Assembly (NCBI GenBank): GCA_030267965.1
Contig: BRYA01000110.1
Location: 1 to 24,087 of the forward strand
Length of the DNA: 24,087 nucleotides
Direction of reading: 5' to 3'
From: Triparma columacea
Lineage: Eukaryota; Sar; Bolidophyceae; Parmales; Triparmaceae
The position numbers were made by a program, and so were the translations under genes. The notes beneath the pieces were generated by a model that ran no database searches, had not been told where the DNA came from, and worked only from the letters and a program-made list of their open reading frames with translations. Below, one piece after another: positions 9,700 through 17,449 of this stretch (position 1 is its first letter; each line of letters starts with the position of its first letter).

Positions 9700-11481
9700 A
9701 TGCCCCAAACAGTATACTATAGTAACAATGGCACAGACGAGACAGAGAGCTTCGGATACGATCTTGAACTCACAGAAGTGACTTTTGCATACGGAGTGAC
9801 GACAATTGGCGACAACGCTTTCGAAGGATGCTCCTCCCTCACGGCCATCACAATCCCGGACTCTGTGACGATGATTAGTGAGGGCGCCTTCAGAGGATGC
9901 TCCTCCCTCATGGCCATCACAATCCCAGACGGAGTGACGACGATTGGCAATTACGCCTTCAGAGGATGCTCCTCCCTCATGGCCATCACAATCCCAATTG
10001 GAGTGACGAAGATTGGCGAATATGCCTTCGACGGATGCTCCTCCCTCACGGCCATCACCATCCCAGACGGAGTGACGACGATTGGCAATTACGCCTTCAG
10101 AGGATGCTCCTCCCTCATGGCCATCACAATCCCGAACTCAGTGACGACGATTAGTGTGGGCGCCTTCAAAGGATGCTCCTCCCTCACGGCCATCACCATC
10201 CCAGACGGAGTGATGACGATTGGCAAAGACGCCCTCAATGGATGCTCTTCCCTCGCAGCCATCACAATCCCAGACGGAGTGACGATGATTGACGAATTCG
10301 CCTTCTCTGGATGCTCCTCCCTCACGGCCCTCACCATCCCGGATGGAGTGACGACAATTAGCCAGCAAGCCTTCTTTAGATGCTCCTCCCTCGCGGCCAT
10401 CACCATCCCAGATGGAGTGACAATGATTGGCGATGAAGCCTTCTGGGAATGCTCCTCCCTCACGGCCATCACCATCCCAATTGGAGTGAAGATGATTGGC
10501 AAAGACGCCTTCTATAGATGCTCCTCCCTCACAGCCATCACCATCCCGGACGGAGTGACCATGATTGACACTGCCGCCTTCTTTGGATGCTCCTCCCTCA
10601 CGGCCATCACAATCCCGGACGGAGTGACTACAATTGGCCATGAAGTCTTCTACGGATGCTCCTCTCTCACAACCATCACAATCCCGGACTCAGTGACGAC
10701 AATTGATGAGGGCGCCTTCTCGAAATGCTCCTCCCTCACGGCCATCGCAATCCCGGACGGAGTGACTACAATTGGCCATGCTGCCTTCTATAGATGCTCC
10801 TCCCTCACAGCCATCACCATCCCGGACGGAGTGACCATGATTTGCACTGCCGCCTTCTTTGGATGCTCCTCCCTCACGGCCATCACAATCCCGGACTCAG
10901 TGACATCGATTGGCCATGGCACCTTCTCTGGATGCTCCTCCCTCACGGCCATCACAATCCCGGACTCAGTGACAACGATTGACGAGTGCGCCTTCTACGC
11001 ATGCTCCTCCCTCACGGCCATCACCATCCCGGACAGAGTGACTACAATTGGCGAACACGCCTTCGAAGACTGCTCCTCCCTCACGGCCATCACAATCCCA
11101 GATGGAGTGACGACGATTGGCAGCTGGGCCTTCAGGCATTGCTCCGCCCTGACGAAAGTCATTCTATCTCCTGCCGTTTCCATCGGTGAAGACTGCTTCT
11201 TGAACTGCACCGCCCTAATCACTGCCGCTGCAGATCACAATATGCCAACTGTCTCGGACCTTCTCCATTATAGGTGGCAACGCAAAATCGCCGTGATCGA
11301 ACGCGTCAACGCTCTTCTGTGCCTCAAGGGAACCTGGGATCACGTGGAGAATCAACCCGAGACATCGGGGGGGCTGAAGCGGAAGCGAACAGACGGAGTT
11401 GAAGCCCCAGCGCTAAGGGTAACTCCGGCACGTGAGAAGATCCCGAAAGTTTTGTGGAGAGTAATTCTGGAGTTTCTGTAA
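9700..11481 (+). CDS. BspA-like leucine-rich-repeat (LRR_5 type) protein, 593 aa
   Basis: This is a single uninterrupted frame that starts at the ATG in CCCCAAAATGCC. Residues 37-473 are nineteen consecutive 23-residue repeats with the consensus G-x-x-A-F-x-G-C-S-S-L-T-A-I-T-I-P-D-G-V-T-T-I, followed by one degenerate repeat and a Cys-containing cap. This is the BspA/Treponema-pallidum LRR class, which folds as a solenoid. No signal peptide or membrane segment is visible, so unlike bacterial BspA it is probably intracellular. The roughly 75-residue C-terminus is basic with an NLS-like LKRKR and ends in WRVILEFL, a short hydrophobic end with the look of a family tail. Repeats are nearly identical at the DNA level, showing recent expansion. 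The partner and biological role are unknown. Its stop lies 15 bp from the stop of the converging alpha-galactosidase gene. Confidence 0.88.
   Translation: MPQTVYYSNNGTDETESFGYDLELTEVTFAYGVTTIGDNAFEGCSSLTAITIPDSVTMISEGAFRGCSSLMAITIPDGVTTIGNYAFRGCSSLMAITIPIGVTKIGEYAFDGCSSLTAITIPDGVTTIGNYAFRGCSSLMAITIPNSVTTISVGAFKGCSSLTAITIPDGVMTIGKDALNGCSSLAAITIPDGVTMIDEFAFSGCSSLTALTIPDGVTTISQQAFFRCSSLAAITIPDGVTMIGDEAFWECSSLTAITIPIGVKMIGKDAFYRCSSLTAITIPDGVTMIDTAAFFGCSSLTAITIPDGVTTIGHEVFYGCSSLTTITIPDSVTTIDEGAFSKCSSLTAIAIPDGVTTIGHAAFYRCSSLTAITIPDGVTMICTAAFFGCSSLTAITIPDSVTSIGHGTFSGCSSLTAITIPDSVTTIDECAFYACSSLTAITIPDRVTTIGEHAFEDCSSLTAITIPDGVTTIGSWAFRHCSALTKVILSPAVSIGEDCFLNCTALITAAADHNMPTVSDLLHYRWQRKIAVIERVNALLCLKGTWDHVENQPETSGGLKRKRTDGVEAPALRVTPAREKIPKVLWRVILEFL
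9808..11118 (+). repeat. Nineteen-copy 69-bp coding tandem repeat
   Basis: The DNA repeats with a 69-bp period, one LRR each, around the core GATGCTCCTCCCTCACGGCC. A four-unit block starting near 10507 is repeated almost exactly 276 bp later at 10783. The repeat also keeps two other frames open over long distances, producing spurious antisense frames rich in MVMAVREEH. Confidence 0.93.
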
Positions 11482-11496
11482 CTGTTTCTTGTTAAA

Positions 11497-12849
11497 TCAA
11501 TCATTCATTGTGTTATACCGCCACATCACCGCACGCCCCTCACCACTCCTCTTCCCCCCCCTTTGAAACAGCAATACTTCACATCCTCCCGCTCCGACCT
11601 TGACCTCGAACTCCTCCTCCTCAACTACACCAATGTCCTCTCCCTCCCACAAGTCCCTGACCTTGACCTCTCCTGTTCCCTCTGCCCACCCAAGATCTCT
11701 CCCCATATCAACGACAATGTTCACATCACCCTTTCCCCCAAAATTAACAGCCACGATCAGCCAATCTTTGCACGATTCCCCAACCTGCCTCCCGAACAGA
11801 AACTCGTCCCCATCCCCTCCGTGCCTGATAAGACCTCCACCCGGACAATCGACATCCTGGTGGTACTGAATTAGTTCCTGGTTGAGAATCGCCTTCTCCA
11901 TGATCTCCGTCATTTCCCTCACATCCGTAGACACGATGATTGGCGACTGCATCAATCCCCACGTCGCCCACTCTACCTTGTAGTTGTCGTCGGTCTGCTT
12001 TGGGCAGTGAGCCACGTAATCTTCTTCCCCTCCGCATCCTTCGCCTCCAACCATGCTCAGATCCAGGTACGGCCAGCCTCCCGGCATTCCCTCAACGTCG
12101 GCCCACCTGTTCCTCTGCGACTTCAAACAGAGTAGCGCCTCCTTGGTACTACCCCAATCGTCGTGGTGGTCTTCGCAGAAGCGCCAACTATTGGCGATAC
12201 CTGCAACTTCTTCCCTCGCGAACCAGTACCCGGCGACAACTTCCAGGAAGATCGGCCGGCTGCCGTCACCCTGAGCTCCCACGAGAGCTGAGGCGAACTC
12301 CTCGTGGTACGCCTTCCCCCGGGGGAGCCCGTACAAGGGGTCCTTCATATTGCCACAAAAGTCGAGCTTTACATAGTCTACCTGCCAGTCAGCAAAGGTC
12401 TTGGCGTCGAGCTCAAAGAATCCCTCCGATCCGGGCACAACGATGTCCCTCCCTCCGGAGCTACAAGTTTCGTTTCCGATGGATGTGTATAGACCAAACT
12501 TCATGTTCCTTTCGTGGAGCCATTCCGACAGCTTCGCCATCCCGCTAGGAAATCTTTCCGGGTCTTCGACAAGAACATTGGTGTCAGGGTCCCTACCCAT
12601 TGCCCAGCAATCGTCCAAGAGAACGAATTCGTAGCCCAAATCCAGCATGCCGTTCTGAATCATGGCCTCGGCTACTTCTTTGACCTCCATTTCGTCGCAA
12701 TAGTCATGTACACAACCTCTATCTCCGCAAGTTTTCCAAGTGGACCAACCTAAAGGAGGCTTCAAACCTGCCCCGTTCTGTAGACCGAGACATGACATCG
12801 AAAAGGTCGTCACGAGGACCCAACCAAGACTCAATTTACAGGACGTCAT
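11497..12849 (-). CDS. Secreted alpha-galactosidase / melibiase, glycoside hydrolase family 27
   Basis: An intronless frame of 450 aa. Residues 1-22 form a signal peptide (basic MTSCK, hydrophobic core, small residues near LGLQNGA). The GH27 (beta/alpha)8 barrel starts at PPLGWSTWKTC, followed by EFVLLDDCW, MKFGLYTSIGNETC and the nucleophile motif DYVKLDFCG (Asp). The region SWRFCEDHHDDW matches the acid/base strand that usually reads WRxxxD. SPIIVSTDVREM fits the late barrel block, and the last 90 residues fit the C-terminal beta domain. The reaction is hydrolysis of terminal alpha-linked galactose (or N-acetylgalactosamine) from oligosaccharides or glycolipids, in the secretory pathway, lysosome-like vacuole or outside the cell. 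Family length is typical. It shares a 75-bp divergent promoter with a GH5 enzyme and nearly touches the BspA-like gene at its 3' end. Galactosidase and N-acetylgalactosaminidase activities cannot be separated by eye. Confidence 0.92.
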   Translation of the reverse strand: MTSCKLSLGWVLVTTFSMSCLGLQNGAGLKPPLGWSTWKTCGDRGCVHDYCDEMEVKEVAEAMIQNGMLDLGYEFVLLDDCWAMGRDPDTNVLVEDPERFPSGMAKLSEWLHERNMKFGLYTSIGNETCSSGGRDIVVPGSEGFFELDAKTFADWQVDYVKLDFCGNMKDPLYGLPRGKAYHEEFASALVGAQGDGSRPIFLEVVAGYWFAREEVAGIANSWRFCEDHHDDWGSTKEALLCLKSQRNRWADVEGMPGGWPYLDLSMVGGEGCGGEEDYVAHCPKQTDDNYKVEWATWGLMQSPIIVSTDVREMTEIMEKAILNQELIQYHQDVDCPGGGLIRHGGDGDEFLFGRQVGESCKDWLIVAVNFGGKGDVNIVVDMGRDLGWAEGTGEVKVRDLWEGEDIGVVEEEEFEVKVGAGGCEVLLFQRGGKRSGEGRAVMWRYNTMND

Positions 12850-12924
12850 TCAAGAACTCCACTACAACTGCTCAAAATAAATAAATAAATTGCTCGACAA
12901 GCATTTATCTGTCGTTGAAGCCGA
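12850..12924. promoter_or_regulatory. 75-bp divergent promoter between GH27 and GH5 genes
   Basis: The two start codons face away from each other with 75 bp between them. The spacer contains an AATAAATAAATAAATTG stretch (about 12877-12892) that could act as a shared AT-rich core promoter element. No other known element is recognised. Confidence 0.55.
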
Positions 12925-14274
12925 ATGCGTCTCTCTGCGCTTCTAACTCCTCTATTGATAGGGCTGGCTCGTGCCCGCACCGTCGTAATCCAGGATGGTC
13001 AGTGGACAAATAGTAGTTCAGGCATGAAGGTAATCCTCGAAGGGGCGAATATCGTAATGAAGGGTGAACCCTGGCTGCCCGCCGTCGGGGGAGATGCAGT
13101 TTGCGATGTAAGTATTGATACCAGTACGGGTACGACTTGCCCACACACACTTTTCTTACCCGCCCCTTCCCCAAAGTCCACTGAAGAGACAGGAAACTCG
13201 ACAAGCTGCCAGACTTTCAATGAGCATGATATTGAGCACCTTAAGGGGATGGGCTACAACATGATAAGGCTTGGTGTTACATGGGCGGGGGCGCAGCCCG
13301 ACGGTCCTTACACGGACCTTTCTCAGCCTCTCTTGGACCGCCTAAAGGCAATCCTCGACCTCTGCGAGAAAAACGACCTCCAAGTCCTGATTGACCTTCA
13401 CCAGGACGCCGTGGGAACTGCGGTCTGCGGCGAGGGTGTTCCCATGTGGTTCTCGAAGATGGCGACGCCTAACCAGATCGGCAAACCACTCTGGCCGCTC
13501 CCGAAGCTTGATGACGGCACTTGCGGAAGAAACGATACGGAGACTTGGGCACAGTACGCAGGTGATGTCGATTACAACCTCAAGAACCTATGTTGTAGGA
13601 AATTGAATAGCGGGAACTGGGGTCGGCTCGTTGATACATCGCAAGCGCAGGAAACTATGCTTTACCTGTTCACTCACGGACGCGATGTGTTTGCAGATTT
13701 TGCAGGCAAGGTCGCCCAAGCTGTCCATGATAAGCCGGCTGCGTTCGGGATTGAGTTGATGAACGAGCCCCCCAGCATATTCCGTAACCTCATGTACAAG
13801 ACATGGCAGGCCGCGGCGGAGTCGATTCGTGAGTTCTCATCTGACATTGCAATCGGAGTTGCCGACACAGCGAACGGCGCCCTCCCCATTGGTAACTTAG
13901 ACTTGCGTAAGGAAACGGTGGACTGGCTGATGACAGGTGACAAGCACCTCTTCTACGCCTTCCACTGGTACGGCACCCCCGATGAGCCCGACGCTGCCAT
14001 CAACAACGCAATTAGTTTCGGGGAGAAGTGGGGGATGCCAGTTCACCTTACTGAGTTCGGTGGATATGGAGGGGATGATTACGGGTGCAAGACACAAAGA
14101 GCAGCCAGAGCTGCGGGGGTCGGGTCCTCGTATTGGCACTATTCAGATTATTGTTGGCCGAAGCATTGCCCCGATGGAAGTCCAGATGGATACTGCCCGT
14201 TTCCAGAGGGTGACCGATGGGGGGCGTGCATCACAGGGTGGGGGAGCGGCAATAATTCTTTCGTTTGTCCGTAG
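12925..14274 (+). CDS. Secreted GH5 glycosidase, endoglycoceramidase-like
   Basis: The frame is 449 aa. A signal peptide is present (MRLSALLTPLLIGLARA). The block FNEHDIEHLKGMGYNMIRLG with VTWAGAQPDGPY, then LQVLIDLHQD and CGEGVPMWF, is the pattern of GH5 endoglycoceramidases (subfamily GH5_12-like). The catalytic acid/base is in IELMNEPPS and the nucleophile in HLTEFGGYG; FHWYG fits the conserved His and Tyr. These enzymes cut the bond between oligosaccharide and ceramide in glycosphingolipids; related GH5 members hydrolyse other beta-glycosides, so the substrate is inferred. Several Cys pairs near the C-terminus suggest disulfides, as expected for a secreted protein. A 69-nt stretch at 13108-13176 (GTAAGT...CCAAAG) could be an in-frame intron whose removal shortens the protein by 23 residues. 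The gene lies head-to-head with a GH27 galactosidase. Confidence 0.85.
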   Translation: MRLSALLTPLLIGLARARTVVIQDGQWTNSSSGMKVILEGANIVMKGEPWLPAVGGDAVCDVSIDTSTGTTCPHTLFLPAPSPKSTEETGNSTSCQTFNEHDIEHLKGMGYNMIRLGVTWAGAQPDGPYTDLSQPLLDRLKAILDLCEKNDLQVLIDLHQDAVGTAVCGEGVPMWFSKMATPNQIGKPLWPLPKLDDGTCGRNDTETWAQYAGDVDYNLKNLCCRKLNSGNWGRLVDTSQAQETMLYLFTHGRDVFADFAGKVAQAVHDKPAAFGIELMNEPPSIFRNLMYKTWQAAAESIREFSSDIAIGVADTANGALPIGNLDLRKETVDWLMTGDKHLFYAFHWYGTPDEPDAAINNAISFGEKWGMPVHLTEFGGYGGDDYGCKTQRAARAAGVGSSYWHYSDYCWPKHCPDGSPDGYCPFPEGDRWGACITGWGSGNNSFVCP

Positions 14275-14412
14275 CGAGTAAATCATCGCAATGCTAACAA
14301 ATTGGTTTCAGTGTAATAACGAAGCGCGTTACAATCCATCTGATGTGCAATATTATTTTTCAACTGCTCATAAGCTTTCTTCGACTCACAAACCCAAAAA
14401 ACAGGACTCAGG

Positions 14413-15211
14413 ATGCCTTTCAACTTCCTCATCCTTATGTCGAAGCAGGGGGTAGTGAGGGTGAGTAAATTCGTCAGGGAGATAAGTCTTACCCTATTTA
14501 TGCAGCATATTTACTGTACTTGTTAGATATTGTGAATATTTTGACAATTTCAAAGGAACTCACTCAGACGCTCAAACAGATGAGGTAAGTTTTGCACCCC
14601 CCCCCAGGGCGTATTGAAAGCTGTGAATGCACAAAGCGGTGGCTAACTAAGGTAGCTAACTAAATTATCTCACCACACCTCTATCTCCTCTCTATCACAG
14701 TGCTTTCTATGCCAACTACACTTCGAGCCAAAGAGCAAGGATCGTGAGGAGCATACAGATGCTGATTCTGCCGAGGACTGCTAGTATGGCTAGTGTGATC
14801 ACGGCTGAGACCGGAGAGAAGATGGTTTACCGCCGCTACGCCTCCCTCTACTTCATTGTTGGACTTCCAGACAGCTCCAACGAGCTCCTGGCCCTCGAGG
14901 AGATTCACTTGTTTGTCGAGGTCCTTGACAGGTACTTCGGCAATGTCTGTGAGCTGGACATTATCTTCAACTTCCACCGCGCGTACGCCGTCCTGTTTGA
15001 GGTTGTCATGGGAGGGTACATCGTCGAGGGGAGCAAGAACGAGGCCATCCAGCAGATCAGCAAGCAGGACGTTCTCATCGAGGAGGTCAACGCAACCGTC
15101 AACGGGCAAAAACGAGACCACAGCAATGACGAGAACGGACTTTCGTACACGATGCAAATGCAGCTGGGCAGACGTCCCACGAAACAGATAAACCATACGC
15201 TGTCGTTTTAA
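14413..15211 (+). CDS. Clathrin adaptor complex sigma (small) subunit, split by a tiny exon
   Basis: Exon 1 (14413-14460) encodes MPFNFLILMSKQGVVR, the first strand of sigma adaptins. Exon 3 (14701-15211) encodes AFYANYTSSQRARIV, then KMVYRRYASLYFIVGL, NELLALEEIHLFVEVLDRYF and GNVCELDIIFNFHRAY, all hallmark sigma motifs. Exon 1 ends in phase 0 and exon 3 needs two preceding bases. A 5-nt exon ATGAG at 14580-14584 (CAG|ATGAG|GTAAGT) gives QGVVR-MS-AFYANY, which matches the family's R-L-x-x-x-Y register exactly. Longer versions starting at 14556 or 14568 also keep phase but insert extra residues. The result is about 188 aa. The protein should sit in an AP core that binds cargo dileucine signals on Golgi, endosome or plasma membrane. 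The subtype is unclear: the LDIIF core looks like AP-1, the MGGYIVE...NEAIQQI end like AP-3. The stretch ILPRTASMASVITAETG replaces the usual CNxxEW segment, and the C-terminus is extended. Confidence 0.85.
14580..14584 (+). other. Proposed 5-nt microexon (ATGAG) of the sigma-adaptin gene
   Basis: It is flanked by AAACAG upstream and GTAAGT downstream. It supplies Met plus two bases of Ser, restoring the reading phase and the expected family spacing. Alternative exon starts at 14556 (29 nt) and 14568 (17 nt) use the same donor. Confidence 0.5.
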
Positions 15212-15264
15212 GGGGAAAGATAACCAACATGGCTGGGCGTATTTATACCAAAATTATCTCGTCT

Positions 15265-16853
15265 TTATGTTGTGCTGGAGTATTTAAACTTGAAAACGAT
15301 CACTTTTCCACCCCTGTGCATGTCACTGTCATCCTCACTGTCGTCAGCATCACTGTCGTCTTCATCAACGTCCATTCCCTCCTCATCCTTATCCTTCTCG
15401 TCCTCATCCTCGTCGTCCTCACTCTCATCACTCTCCTGCTGCTCACTCCTACCTCTCGGTACACCCCCATAATGTCTCTCGCCAGTAACAACAGCCAATT
15501 TTCCCGTAACTCCGTTGCACTCAATACTCGAAAACCCAACCCCATTGACGGCATCCCATTCATCTATTTCCTCATCTCCCCCGACGTCACTGCTGCTCAA
15601 GCCCTTCCCCTCCTCTCCCGTCTTGGTGTCGTACACCCTAGCCTTCCCGCCCCTGTCTCCCACCAAAAGCAGACGGCCGGTAGGATCCAGATCAAACTCC
15701 AAGGTCTGATTCGTGTCACCGTCCCTCTTGTAACGACGGGAGACGCCGCCCATATTGCGAATGTCCCAGCTCACGACTGCGCCGCCTCTACGGCTCGCCG
15801 AGTAAAGCTGCAGGGGGGGGCGGGGGGGGTAAGAAAATGAGGCGAGGAAATCTTACGACCCCCTTCCCCAACAAACTTGCATCCTCTTTCGTGTTCTACT
15901 CACCTCCCCTTCCACCCCCCACTTCAAAGATGTTATTCCCAGCCCGACATTGCGATCCATCCAACGCTCCTTCGCCCTCTCGGCTATGCTCTCCATGTCT
16001 GAGGCTGAGGAGGCCGAGGCTTTCATTGCCTTCCGAGAGTTTATCTTCACCCCTTTGCAGGTGAATGTGCCGGGATCGAGGGAAGTTACGGCACCGTTGC
16101 ACCGCTCGTCGTATAGGTAGATAGATCCTTCGTAGCTCCCCACGGCATAAAGGCTCCCGTCGAGATTGGGGGCAATGCATGATATGATTCCCCTGCGGTG
16201 GCGGCGAGTGTGGCGGCAGCGAGGGTGCTTGGTTAGGGTTATCGCAGCGGGTACATCTTTGGCGCTTTTGACTTCACTCAACTCCACATATCACTACAAC
16301 CCACTCAACAAACTCTGCATTACCCAACACAACCCCACTCCTCATCTCACCTCTGCCCATCCTTTGACCTTCTACTATCGACCGTCTTTCTAACCTCGCA
16401 ATCAAGCCCGGGCATGTCCGTCCGGAACACCCGCACAGCGTTGCGGTAACCTGCGTATATCAGGGTACCATCAGGGGAGAATACACAACAGTTAGCAGCT
16501 GTCAATTCATCCTTGTCGTCGCGGGCAATATAGCTCGCCCGCATTGCACCAGTCCATGCATCCCAGAGCTGGAGGGGCTGATCACGGGCGGACGCGAGGT
16601 AGGCGCACGTCGATGGGTCAGTGGAGTCCATGGAGGGGAACCAGCAATAATCGTAGACAGGGGAAGCAAAACGGGTTGTTATCACGGGTTTTGCGCACTT
16701 AGAAGAGTTAGGTTCATACACATGGAGAGTATTATCTAGAACGTGATTCGTAAGAAGGCAGGTTCCATCTGGAGAGTACCGGAGCCCAGAGAAATGGGTG
16801 GAAAGACAACTGGTCGATACATAAGACAACATAGATGCATCCTCAATCGTCAT
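15265..16853 (-). CDS. WRAP53/TCAB1-like WD40 protein (telomerase/scaRNA Cajal-body chaperone homologue), three exons
   Basis: Minus-strand exons: 16853-16351, 16192-15904 and 15807-15265, joined in phases 2 and 0, total about 444 aa. Diagnostic WRAP53 blocks run in order: HFSGLRYSPDGTCLLTN, VYDYCWFPSMDSTDPSTCAY, LQLWDAWTGAMRASY, DELTAANCCVFSPDG, then across the first splice GIISCIAPN...LYAVGSYEGSIYLYDE, and across the second LYSASRRGGAVVSWDIRN and FDLDPTGRLLLVGD. In animals WRAP53 binds the CAB box of telomerase RNA and scaRNAs and brings them to Cajal bodies; the same role here is inferred. Compared with the animal protein the N-terminus is short (no long Pro-rich region), one blade carries a Ser/Ala and Glu/Arg-rich insert (ASSASDMESIAERAKERW), and a highly acidic loop of about 40 residues sits before the last strand (GGKVIVFKFKYSS). 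The gene converges on sigma-adaptin with 53 bp between stops. Confidence 0.88.
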
Positions 16854-17449
16854 AACGAGGGAGAATCGTCACAGGGGGGGGGGTAATGTATTACTAAATT
16901 GCTCTTAATCGCTATAAAACTGGCCTACAAAAATGTCAAAAAATGTGTCAAAAAAGTTGCCATTTTTGAGGGTCTTCTTTATAGATAAATTTTATGTTGA
17001 TATATTAATGTATAAATTTACATACATAATCATTAGAACGTCTAAATAATTATTTTGAAATTTTCTGGTTGGTGTTTTTCTGATTTAAAAATGAATTTAA
17101 TCAATTAAAAAATAACTCGATACATCATATCATCAGCGTTATCAAATAAATTTTTTAGTGAGATGAATTATTCAAAATATAATATGCAATATGAAATGAC
17201 GACTTACGAAACTATTTATAAATTTCAAAATGTATTGTGTTTTTCAAATTTGATCAATGTAGTGAAATATTGGTTTCAAAAAATATTGATGTTGAAAAAT
17301 TACGATTTGCCAAATTTATAATTTGAAGCTGTTGTAGGGTTGCCCCACAAAGGCCCCACCGGACTTAGGAGAAGCCAACCGCATCAAGACTTGTAGCTCC
17401 TATCCTCAACGACAAATTCCGGCCCCAATTTCTACTTTGCACCCTACAA
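16854..17449. other. AT-rich intergenic spacer
   Basis: No gene is seen. Over 16981-17340 I count 77 G or C in 360 bases, about 21%, far below the flanking exons. Many TTTCAAA, AAATTT and TATAAATTT stretches occur. The last 100 bp return to normal composition and should hold the promoter and 5' UTR of the Clp-N/carrier gene; the first 50 bp contain a poly-G run near 16876-16884 upstream of the WRAP53-like gene. Confidence 0.75.

Noticed and set aside
9717..11222. Several long open frames on the minus strand, and alternative plus-strand frames rich in MLLPHGHHNP, across the BspA-like gene
   Set aside because: They are by-products of the 69-bp repeat, whose period is a multiple of three and lacks stops in other frames. 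The LRR frame alone gives a recognised fold.
11563..12753. Plus-strand open frames opposite the GH27 gene
   Set aside because: Ser/Pro/Arg-rich composition typical of antisense to a GC-rich gene; the minus strand encodes a complete GH27 enzyme.
16854..17449. Transposable element remnant
   Set aside because: No terminal inverted repeat, target-site duplication or transposase fragment could be found by eye; kept only as an AT-rich island.
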